DNA from: Orientallactaga sibirica | Taxonomy: Eukaryota > Chordata > Mammalia > Rodentia > Dipodidae | Length of the DNA stretch: 64,000 nt | Direction: 5' to 3' | Assembly: GCA_036365145.1 (NCBI GenBank) | Contig: JAEOAD010000420.1 | Location: forward strand, 124,001-188,000 | Part shown: positions 56,267-64,000 of the stretch, in pieces | How positions within the stretch are numbered: the first letter of the stretch is position 1 | How the letters are laid out: every line of letters starts with the position of its first letter | Program-made: the position numbers and the translations under genes | The notes under the pieces: generated by a model | What the model was told of the DNA's origin: nothing | Databases searched by the model: none | The model's input: only the letters and a program-made list of their open reading frames with translations

Positions 56267-56311
<45 letters not shown>
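56156..56311 (+). repeat. Compound microsatellite (CT)n(TA)n(GATA)n(GT)n
   Basis: Four consecutive simple tracts: CT to about 56201, TA to 56240, GATA to about 56258, a short GACA/TACA link, then GT to 56311. Confidence 0.95.
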
Positions 56312-56313
<2 letters not shown>

Positions 56314-56770
56314 AGTTTCTTGAATAATTTCAAAGCCTGAGTTAGTCAAAGCTGAGCTGGGTCACCATGCCTTGCTTCCCTGTGTGGATTCTAGGTGTTA
56401 AACTCAGGACTTGATGCTGATAAATCAAGCACATTAGCGACTAAACTTTCTCCACCCCCCACATACTATTTCACTCTTACTCACTAAAAGAAGGTACTTG
56501 TCTCCACAACATGCACTTCTTAGTACTTATCAGCAATTCACATCCCTTGATAAACTTGGCAAAGTTATAGTTGATTCTAGTAAAATTTTATATATGTATT
56601 TTACATCATTTTAAGTGTATATGTTCTTTTTAATGTTATAAATCACGTAGAAACAAGTTAAAGTAGTAGTAAATGGTTACTTAAGAGATGATATGAAAAT
56701 ATTCATGCATTTTATTCTGAAAACACAAAATATAAAGTATTTCAAAGATAAATGAATTAACTTTACTGAC
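56312..56770. other. Upstream region of OR gene 3
   Basis: No gene. AT-rich; no promoter element can be named with confidence. Confidence 0.45.
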
Positions 56771-56786
56771 CTTATTATCCCTGCAG
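56771..56786 (+). promoter_or_regulatory. Candidate 3' splice acceptor for OR gene 3
   Basis: 'cttattatccctgcag' ends in AG directly before an ATG at 56787. Confidence 0.4.
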
Positions 56787-56831
56787 ATGGAGAACATATT
56801 AAAATTGCAAAATCAAACATCTCAGCAATGA
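56787..56831 (+). other. Out-of-frame former N-terminus of OR gene 3
   Basis: An ATG at 56787 opens MENILKLQNQTSQQ and stops at TGA 56829-56831. Its length and the NQT sequon are what an OR N-terminus normally has just before the EFVLLGFSD segment, but it is one frame off. The stop overlaps the OR ATG at 56828 as ATGA. Read as the original OR start, displaced by an indel of one base (mod 3) near 56820-56828. Confidence 0.65.
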
Positions 56832-57736
56832 TGGAATTTGTTCTCTTGGGGTTTTCCGATTGTCCCGTTCTCCAGTGGGTTCTGTTTGGAATATTTTTGC
56901 TCATGTACTTGACCATCATGATGTCCAACAGCATTATAATACAAATAACAAGACTTGACCGAACACTTCAGTCTCCCATGTATTTTTTCCTCAGCAATTT
57001 TTCTTTTGTGGAAATCTGTTATGTAACAGTCATTATCCCAAGGATGCTCATGGACCTTTGTACCCAAAGAGGAAATATTTCTTTGCTTGCCTGTGCCACA
57101 CAAATGTGTTTTGTTCTTATGCTAGGAGGCATGGAGTGCCTTCTCTTGACAGTGATGGCTTATGACCGCTATGTTGCCATCTGCAACCCTCTGCACTATG
57201 CTGTAGTCATGAACCCCAAAGTGTGCACACAGCTTGTGGCTGCCTGCTGGGGCAGTGTGGTACCTGTTGTGATTGGACAGACCTACCAGATTTTTTCATT
57301 GCCTTTTTGTGGGCCTAACAGAATTAATCACTACTTCTGTGACATTCCCCCTGTCCTCAAACTGGCGTGTGGTGACACTTTTGTGAATAATTTAGCAATC
57401 TATGTAGCTTCAGTGGTATTTCTTATGGTTCCTCTTCTGTTAATCATTGTCTCCTATGGTAAAATTGTCTTCAATGTTCTGAAACTCTCATCTGCTGGAG
57501 GAAGGGCCAAAGCCTTCTCCACCTGCTCATCGCACCTGACAGTGGTGTTTCTATTCTATGGAACAGCCATTGTCACTTATGTGCGACCCAACCCAAATCA
57601 GTCAGAAGGAATGGGGAAAATTCTGTCTCTTTTCTACACTATTTTGACCCCACTGTTGAATCCTGTCATATACACTCTGAGGAACAAGGATATTATGGCA
57701 GCACTGAGAAAACTGTTGACTAAGTTACTAATGTAA
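56828..57736 (+). CDS. Olfactory receptor, class II, family 10 type, N-terminus shortened
   Basis: An open frame of 302 residues covering all seven transmembrane segments of an odorant receptor. Marks: LQSPMYFFLSN (47-57), MAYDRYVAIC (110-119), KAFSTCSSHL (228-237) and NPVIYTLRN (278-286). The available start (tandem ATGs at 56828 and 56831, the second with A at -3 and G at +4) leaves only about 15 residues before TM1 and no N-glycosylation sequon. The expected N-terminus lies immediately upstream in another frame. The TM1 GN motif is SN (33-34), a further departure. The rest is uninterrupted and well conserved against OR gene 2. It may be a working receptor with a short N-terminus or a very young pseudogene. 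The nearest AATAAA is at 58149-58154. Confidence 0.85.
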   Translation: MMEFVLLGFSDCPVLQWVLFGIFLLMYLTIMMSNSIIIQITRLDRTLQSPMYFFLSNFSFVEICYVTVIIPRMLMDLCTQRGNISLLACATQMCFVLMLGGMECLLLTVMAYDRYVAICNPLHYAVVMNPKVCTQLVAACWGSVVPVVIGQTYQIFSLPFCGPNRINHYFCDIPPVLKLACGDTFVNNLAIYVASVVFLMVPLLLIIVSYGKIVFNVLKLSSAGGRAKAFSTCSSHLTVVFLFYGTAIVTYVRPNPNQSEGMGKILSLFYTILTPLLNPVIYTLRNKDIMAALRKLLTKLLM

Positions 57737-58189
57737 GGCACGTGCATAAAATCACGAGTTTTGCTTCTAGATTCGTCATGTAGCTACTACAGAACAGAAT
57801 GGTTAGATTTATTTCTTCTATATTCTCCAGTATATATACATTATAAGACATTAATGAAAGTTTTATCAAGAGACCTTTGTTTCACAATGTTTAATTAAGG
57901 GCCTCTATATAATCAGAAACTCAATGAAATCAGTTACAAACACTTTGTGCATGGAACAATCATTCCTCTCAAGATTATCCACTTGGGTTTAGAGGCAGCT
58001 TAAGATGCACAATGAAGGCTAAGAGTGTGTTTCACATAACCAGCGTGTGAGCTTGTTTCCTGTGACTTGCTTTCATCGTGGTTTGTATTCTACATGTATG
58101 TACTGCCCTTTTCTCATAACAGAGGTTGATTTAGCCTATGTTTAACAAAATAAACAGTTATTTTAGGGAAGCAGTGAAATTCAACATTT
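57737..58189. other. Downstream region of OR gene 3
   Basis: No gene. Contains the AATAAA at 58149-58154. Confidence 0.5.
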
Positions 58190-58374
58190 TTTTCTTTTCT
58201 TTTCTTTCTTTCTTTCTTTTTCTTTTTCTTTTTTTTTTAAGGTAGAGTCTCACTCTAGCCCAGGCTAACCTGGAATTCACTGTATAGTTTCAGGGTGGCC
58301 TTGAATGCATGGTGATCCTCCTACCTCTGCCTCCCGAGTGCAGGGATTAAAGTTGTGCATCACCATGCCTGGCT
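58190..58374 (-). mobile_element. B1 SINE
   Basis: (TTTC)n tail, 'aaggtagagtctcactctag', 'tggaattcactgtatagttt' and 'ccatgcctggct', ending just before the OR pseudogene. Confidence 0.88.
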
Positions 58375-58399
58375 ATATTTTTCTTATTTTTAATTATTG

Positions 58400-58890
58400 G
58401 AAGTTTCTGATGTGTGCCTAGCTCTCTGGCGTAGTACGAGTTCACCTCTGCTGTATAGAACCAGATCTCACGGATCTCTAAACTTCAGTCCACCAGTGGC
58501 AACTTCTGGCATGACTTTCATGGCATGTTTTGTCGAGAGTTTTAGAGTCTTTCACCATGATCCAGTCAGTGGTGTTGCTCTTGCATCCCTTTTTGTTGAT
58601 CATGGTCTCCATGGCAACATTATCTGGAACCTTTTGAAACTGTCATCAGACCCAGAGAGAGCGAGCCAAGGTCTGCCCAGTGCTTATCTCACCTGATAGT
58701 TGTAGTCTCATTTTTTTGTAAGGCAAGTAGCACTTGAAACATCCCAAGCTGACTCAATCAGAAGGAATTGTAAATTTGGTGTCTTTTAGACCGTTTTGAT
58801 CTCAGTTTTGAATACCATTATGTATACTCTGAGGAACAGGAATTCCATGATAGCAATGAGATCCCTGCTAACCACAGCTAATTTAAAGTG
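58400..58890 (+). pseudogene. Olfactory receptor pseudogene, 3' half
   Basis: Matches the 3' half of OR gene 3 across three frames. 58568-58620 corresponds to TM5 (VLLLHPFLLIMVS-like against VFLMVPLLLIIVS). 58630-58670 gives NLLKLSSDPERA against NVLKLSSAGGRA, then SHL-IVV near 58690. 58818-58890 ends with MYTLRNRNSMIAMRSLLTTAN against VIYTLRNKDIMAALRKLLTK. Frameshifts and stops (e.g. near 58640, 58692 and 58730) and loss of TM1-TM4 make it non-functional. The segment 58400-58550 is only weakly alignable. Lying about 0.7 kb downstream in the same orientation, it is best explained as a decayed tandem duplicate. Confidence 0.85.
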
Positions 58891-59250
58891 TAGTAGTGGC
58901 CCACATTATGGCAAGTGGCTTTATAAACTTAGTTCATTTCTTCTGTGTGCCTAGAGAACAAATTAACCCAATTACAAGTAGTTGTTTTTAAGATTTTTTT
59001 CTTTCCTATGTGGAATCTATTTAGAGTTAAATGAAAAATGTGTAATGTAGCCTGTGACTATGGTCTTATTTTTAGATGCATTTTCTTTTCCTTTACAGTT
59101 TTTGCTTTGGCTTACTTTCCTGACCATGTGATTGAATTTAGTCTATTATAATTAGTAAAACTAGCTAAAATAACATAAGAAGGAAAAACATTGTTTATGC
59201 TGTGTTGTTTATTTAGTTTACATTTTCTTATGCCCATCTTTATGTTTGAT
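58891..59250. other. Intergenic, no feature seen
   Basis: No gene or recognised repeat. Confidence 0.45.
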
Positions 59251-59264
59251 CTGTAAAATCTTTT

Positions 59265-59479
59265 CTAATATTTTATTTATTTATTTGAGAGATAAGGAGC
59301 CAGAGACAAAGAGAGAAAGAGAGAGAGAGAAAGAGAATGGGTGGCTAATCATTGCAAAGGAACTCAAGATGTATGCACCACCATGTGCATCTGGCTTACA
59401 TGGTTACTGGAGAATCAAACCTGGCTCCTTAGGCTTTGCAGGCAAGCATCATACCTCTAAGCCATTTTTCCAGCCCACC
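59265..59479 (-). mobile_element. tRNA-derived SINE with 10-bp TSD
   Basis: CTGTAAAATC occurs at 59251-59260 and 59480-59489. Body 'tggcttacatggttactgga' and 'taagccatttttccagccc'. Confidence 0.85.
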
Positions 59480-59597
59480 CTGTAAAATCCTTACTTCCTG
59501 AGCACATTTGTTCCTTTACATACCCAGACATCATTGTTCTTGGGAAATCTTAGGTCCTAATTTATTTAGTATTAACCAATTCTATTATGTAATTTTC

Positions 59598-61095
59598 TTT
59601 TTTTTCTTTTTTTAATTTTTAAAATTATTTTTTAATGACAACTTCTATATGTACATACAAAAAACACCTGATATTTCCCTCCCCTATCCCCATTCCACTT
59701 TAGAACTCCAGTCTCCATAACATCCCCTCCCTCTCTCCATTAGTCTCTCTTTTAATTTGATATCATCATCTTTTTCTTCTATTTTGAAGGTCTTGCAAAG
59801 GTATTGCTAGGCACTGCAAGGTCATGGATATCGAGGCCAATTTCTGTCTGGACAGTTGCATTGTAAGAGGTAATACCCTTCCTTTGGCTCTTCCATTTTA
59901 TCCACCCCCTCTTCTGCAATGGTCCCTAAGCCTTGGAGGGTGTGGCAGGGATGTTTCAGTGCTGGGCACTCCTCCATCCCTTCTTCTCAGCACTATGTTG
60001 CCATTTGGGTCATCCCAGTGGTCATTGCCATCTGAAAAGAGAAGCTTCTCTAACCAGAAGTGAGAGTAGCATTAATATGTGAATATGAACATTAAGTGTA
60101 GTGCTTTCAGGGCAGCTTGGTGGGAATAATATATACATTTAGTCAGACAAGAGCAGGTTTTATACCCCTAAGGCTTATGACCTCACCTGCCATAGACTTT
60201 TGCTTAGGTTTTTCAGTACCATGTATGTATTCCCTCCCATAGAGAGGGCCTTCAGTCCAATTATGGAGCAGTTGATTACCCCAAGAGTAGACATGGCAAT
60301 ATTGCACCCGTTCAGTCATTGGGCCTGTAGGGCCAAGCTTGAATATTCAGTGTCCACTGTTTTCATTGCTAATGACTTCTATCTCTCATACGGCTGCATG
60401 CAGTGCAGATTTTTCCAGCTTTCAGTTGGCTGGTCTACAGGGAGAAGGTTTTCTGCTCAGCGCCAGCTTGCTTTCTCAGTGACCTTGCCTCTCAGGCAAG
60501 AGATGTCTTCAACAATAGAGTCTTACTATCGTTTCTCAAGGGAAACCAAGGGATTTGGCAAAAGCCTTTAATGTTTTGGAGGCTACCGGGGCCTCCTTGG
60601 CCAACATCTCACTGGAAGGTATCTCATCTCAGGCACTGAAAATTTTCTAGTAACAGTCTACAGCTTCTAGATGTGCCATTCTTCAAAAAAGTAGGTTTAC
60701 ATTAGTCTTATTCACAATATCTTGAATTTAGATTGACCCTCCCCTTGCCCTTCTTTTACGCATTCTCTTCCTATGGCCTCGCTTAGGCCATTCCCCTCCC
60801 TGTAATCTATTCTTCTACTTACATATGTGCAATACCATACACTTAAGTCCTTCCCTTTCCTCCGTCCCTTATAGCCTTTTACCAGCTTACTGATTTCTGG
60901 TACCTATTTTTGGTTCCAGTTCACACACAAGTCTATACATTTGTAGCTAGGATCCACATATGAGAGAGAACATATGACATTTGGTTTTCTGAGCATGGGT
61001 TACCTCACTTAGTATAATCCTTTCCAGATCCATCCATTTCCCTGCAAACCCTTCAACATATTGACATAGGCAAGGACTTTCTGAATATTATCTAA
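59598..61095 (-). mobile_element. L1 3' untranslated region, 5'-truncated
   Basis: The T-rich left end is the poly(A) side. 59700-60720 holds the phrases shared with 27597 and 61790 ('agagaagcttctctaaccag', 'agtaccatgtatgtattccc'). 60730-61090 is reverse L1 3' sequence ('tgtagctaggatccacatat', 'gagcatgggttacctcactt', 'tttccagatccatccatttc'). This copy links the unlabelled repeat to L1. The 123-codon frame at 60200-60571 is not a gene. Confidence 0.7.
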
Positions 61096-61430
61096 TTTTC
61101 AATTCAAACATCCAATACCTTTGGAAATTGGGTTGAATTTTGGTCCCTAACAGATCTTCATCCAGTGTGACCTTTCATTAAAAGCACTAGAATATATAAG
61201 TATTTTGCAATGCAATTATCACAGTTTTCATTTGGCACCAATTTCAGTGAGAATTATTTTCCTTAAGAGGCAGAAGGAGTTCAGAAAAGAAAACAAAAAC
61301 AAAAACAGAGAATATCAAGTGATGGTAGGGATAAAGATCCAGGAGATTCAGCCACAAACTAACACTATGGGTCCACAAAGGTCTGAAGAGCAAAGGATGA
61401 ACAAGCTCTTGGTCATCTTAGTTTGGGAAC
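61096..61430. other. Intergenic, no feature seen
   Basis: Short AT-rich spacer, no recognised element. Confidence 0.4.
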
Positions 61431-61778
61431 TATGGTGGTTTGCTCCAGGTGCCCCCTATAAACTTAAGTGTTCTGAATGCTAGATCCCCAGCTGTTGGCA
61501 AGTTGGGGACTGGAGCCTCATGGAGGTGATATATTATTGGGGGTGGGATTATGGGTGTTATAGCCATCTTTCCCTTGCCAGTGTTTGGCACACTCTCCTG
61601 TTGCTTTTGTCTACCTGATGTTGGCCAGGAGGTGATGTCCACCCTCTGCTCATATCAATGCTTTCTCCTGCCATCATGGTGGTTCCCATTGAGTCTGTAA
61701 GCCAAAATAAACCATTTCCTCCCACAAGATGCTCTTGGTCAGTTGTTTTCTGCCAGCCACTCAAAGTTCACTGCAACA
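61431..61778 (+). mobile_element. Solo LTR, MaLR/ERVL-like, diverged
   Basis: Starts TATGGTGGTTTGCTCC and ends CACTGCAACA. It has 'agtctgtaagccaaaataaa' before the end. Flanks GGAAC/GGGGC agree weakly. Related to the 34244 family. Confidence 0.6.
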
Positions 61779-61789
61779 GGGGCTAATTG

Positions 61790-62760
61790 TTCATCATCCA
61801 TATTGAATGTTAATGAGCCCAATATTGTGCAGGTCTTTTGGAGGTAATAGCATCTGCTGTGAGCACATGAAGTAATGGCCACTTCATGTCTAGAAGATAG
61901 TGTTGCAAAGCCTTCCTCCCCATCAAGTGGCTAGCACTTTTTTTGGTCCACTCTTGCACATGTTCCCTAAACTTTAAAGGAGCTGATAAAGACTTCTCAT
62001 TTAGCACTGAGAACTCAAAGGTCACTGATTCTCAGCATTTTCATGAGTTTAGCAACAAGAAAGAAACATCTCTGACCAAAGACAAAAGCAACACTAATCT
62101 ATGGGCATAAACAATATAAATATTTGTAGGCAATGCTATGGGCACAAGATATCCTTTTAGTCAAACCACAGCAGTAGAGTGCCTCCTATGTACTGTACCA
62201 GCCATAGGTTTTTGACTAGTATTTTGGTACTAGGTGAAATTTCTTCCCCATAATAGTAAGTTTAATAACCAATCAGAGAATAGTTAGTTAGCCCCATAAC
62301 AGTCATGTAACTATTGCACCAATAGATAGATAATTGGCTGCCTGGCCAGTTCTATTCCATGCTAAGGTGTGTCCACAATTAAGCCTGTTGATGACTTTTT
62401 CAGCAGCCTGTATAGATAGCATTTTCTAGGTATAACACCTATATGTCTAGCCAGGAGGGAGGAGGTTTCCAGCTAAGTACCAATTCTAACTTTTGTATCC
62501 TGTTACCAACACATGTAATGTTTCAAACAACAGAATCTTTCAATCTAGTTCTGTTGGGAAACCAGGAGCCTTGACTAGAGCCTACATTGTTTAAGGGCCC
62601 TCAAGGACCTCTGCTACCAACAACTCACTAGTTGGTATCTCAGCCCTGGCAATGCGATTTTTCTGTAACAACCTATGATTGGTGATGGAATTGTTATTCA
62701 ACACTATAGGAAGTTTCTGCACAAACTAGATATTTCCCTTAATTATAATTTTAATTAGTT
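61790..62760 (-). mobile_element. L1 3' untranslated region copy
   Basis: Third copy of the region seen at 27597 and 59598: 'tgaccaaagacaaaagcaac', 'tttggtactaggtgaaattt', 'tctttcaatctagttctgtt' and 'ttggtatctcagccctggca'. Confidence 0.6.
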
Positions 62761-62809
62761 AACAAATAATTGGTGTTCCCTATGTCTTTTTCATAACATA
62801 TTTAGTTTG

Positions 62810-63405
62810 GGAAACTTTTCCTTACTCTTTCATCTTCTTGGACAATAAATATTTAAAACAGTGTTCAACATCTTTATCCATTAAGGAAATTAAATTAAAA
62901 TTACTTTGCGATACACTTGACTTCTGTCAGAATGCCTATCATCAAAAAATCAAATAGTGGTGAAGGTATTAGGAAAGAGGAATGCATATTTACTCCTGGA
63001 TGTGGTGTAAACTGGTTTAGTTACTATAGAAATCAGTGTGAAGGTTTTCAAAATGCTAAAAGTAGCATTACCATGTGAATCAGCTGTATCACTCCTGGTC
63101 ATATACCTGAACGATTACACTTTACTGTCAGGTACCTGCTCATCAATGTTTAGTTCTGCTGTATGCATAATAGCGAGAATATAATCAGCCAAGATGGATA
63201 TTAACTGATGAATACATAATGAAGATGAGGTACATATACACAATGGAGTCTTATTCAAATTATGGGATTTTAAGGAAGGGAATGGATCTTGAAAATATTA
63301 TGTGAAGTGTGGTTATCCAGGCTCAGAAAGACAAGCACCATATATTCTCTCATGTACAGATCCTTCTGTGTAAGTTGAAATATCAGTCACTAAAGGCCAG
63401 GAAAC
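62810..63405 (+). mobile_element. L1 post-ORF2 region
   Basis: Sense L1 text: 'acagtgttcaacatctttat', 'ctgtcagaatgcctatcatc', 'gaggtacatatacacaatgg' and 'ggctcagaaagacaagcacc'. It faces the reverse copy at 61790. Confidence 0.75.
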
Positions 63406-63917
63406 TAGAAATGGGCCATGGCAGGGACAAGAGGAGGCTTTATTAAGAATGAAAGTAAAGAGGTATAATACTGGGGATTTAAAGGTTTAAGTGTTGACTA
63501 TTGAGGTGCTTCAAAACTCACCAAAGTGCTAAGAAGTTCAGCACTAAGTGAGACATCTCTATCGCAACCTCCAAGGCTCAGAGATAATTTTGAACAAGGT
63601 GGAGGAAAGAATGTAAGAACTAAAGGAAGGGGAGGAATGCTTTGCAAGACTGTCTTCCAGACACAAAGTGGTTGTGGTGTTCATAACCTCACATTGGTTA
63701 ATGCTACCTATACAAGGCCTCACACAATATAATAAAACTCACAATTATTATTTTGAAAGGAAGAAACTAGTTTTCTCTACTTGTCAATCTTCCATGATAT
63801 AAAAGTACATTTTTTGTTGCATATGTGTATGTAGGTTTATGGACATATATGTGCTACCACCCACATGAAAAAGTAGTAAGACAACCTTGGAGTTTGGTGT
63901 TCTCCTTTCACCTATTT
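63406..63917. other. Gene-free, possible retroelement tail
   Basis: 63480-63700 ('cctccaaggctcagagataa', 'aaggtggaggaaagaatgta') resembles the non-autonomous element at 14740 and the sequence at 43400. No open frame of note. Confidence 0.4.
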
Positions 63918-64000
63918 TGTTTATTTTCTTATATTTTATTTATTAATTTATTATTAATTATTAGAGATAGCGAGACAGAGAGACAGATAGACAGAATGGG
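63918..64000 (-). mobile_element. tRNA-derived SINE cut by the window end
   Basis: Reverse T/A-rich tail followed by a GAGACAGA run and 'agaatggg', where the body of the SINE would begin. Confidence 0.75.

Noticed and set aside
60200..60571. 123-codon plus-strand open frame
   Set aside because: Lies antisense within an L1 3' untranslated copy. The two other copies in the window do not keep the frame.
1..64000. CRISPR array, bacterial operon, prophage or defence system
   Set aside because: The only tandem repeats are microsatellites, a minisatellite and a two-copy LTR repeat. Sequence composition and repeats are those of a rodent nuclear genome.
1..64000. Independent tRNA, snRNA or rRNA genes
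   Set aside because: tRNA-like heads occur only as part of SINEs with bodies and A-rich tails. No stand-alone structured RNA gene was recognised by eye.

Overview
The window is mammalian and almost certainly from a rodent. It has no operons or bacterial-style coding density. It carries intronless olfactory receptor (OR) reading frames, B1 and B4-like SINEs, LINE-1 remnants, MaLR-type LTRs and many (CA)n, (TA)n and (GA)n microsatellites. The dominant SINE has a tRNA-derived head ('gctggagagatggcttag'), a body with 'ccagatgcaca' and 'tctggagttc', and a (CT)n plus AATAAA-rich tail. I associate this SINE, and the B1 tail 'gagaccctacctcaaaa', with jerboas (Dipodidae, e.g. Jaculus). That assignment is from memory and is inference.

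The only credible protein-coding genes are three OR genes, all on the + strand: 24114-25070, 47906-48886 and 56828-57736. They are close paralogues of the class II, OR10 type (most like OR10AG as far as I can judge). A 3'-half OR pseudogene lies at 58400-58890, just downstream of the third. The genes sit 8-23 kb apart, as expected for the edge of an OR cluster. Each has a plausible 3' splice acceptor shortly upstream, as is usual for single-coding-exon OR genes. The third has lost its normal N-terminus to a frameshift that puts the glycosylation sequon out of frame.

Layout. 1-3 kb: a 1.3-kb betaretrovirus-like solo LTR with a broken reading frame that resembles the LTR-encoded Sag frame of mouse mammary tumour virus (MMTV). 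3-8 kb: SINEs, a twin-primed retrotransposon and a MaLR-type LTR. 8.4-13 kb: one degraded LINE-1 with three nested insertions. 13-23 kb: LTR and SINE fossils. 24-25 kb: OR gene 1. 26-31 kb: a dense SINE/L1 patch. 31-44 kb: LINE-1 fossils carrying several solo LTRs, two with perfect target-site duplications, and a large inverted repeat. 44.6-47.8 kb: quiet AT-rich DNA before OR gene 2. 49-56 kb: nested SINE/B1 insertions and LTR debris. 56.8-58.9 kb: OR gene 3 and the OR pseudogene. 59-64 kb: L1 3' regions in both orientations, a solo LTR and SINEs.

Beyond the ORs, no gene, RNA gene, CRISPR array or defence-like system is supported. The most unusual item is the LTR with a Sag-like frame at the left end. 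All repeat-family names come from pattern recognition, not a database search.
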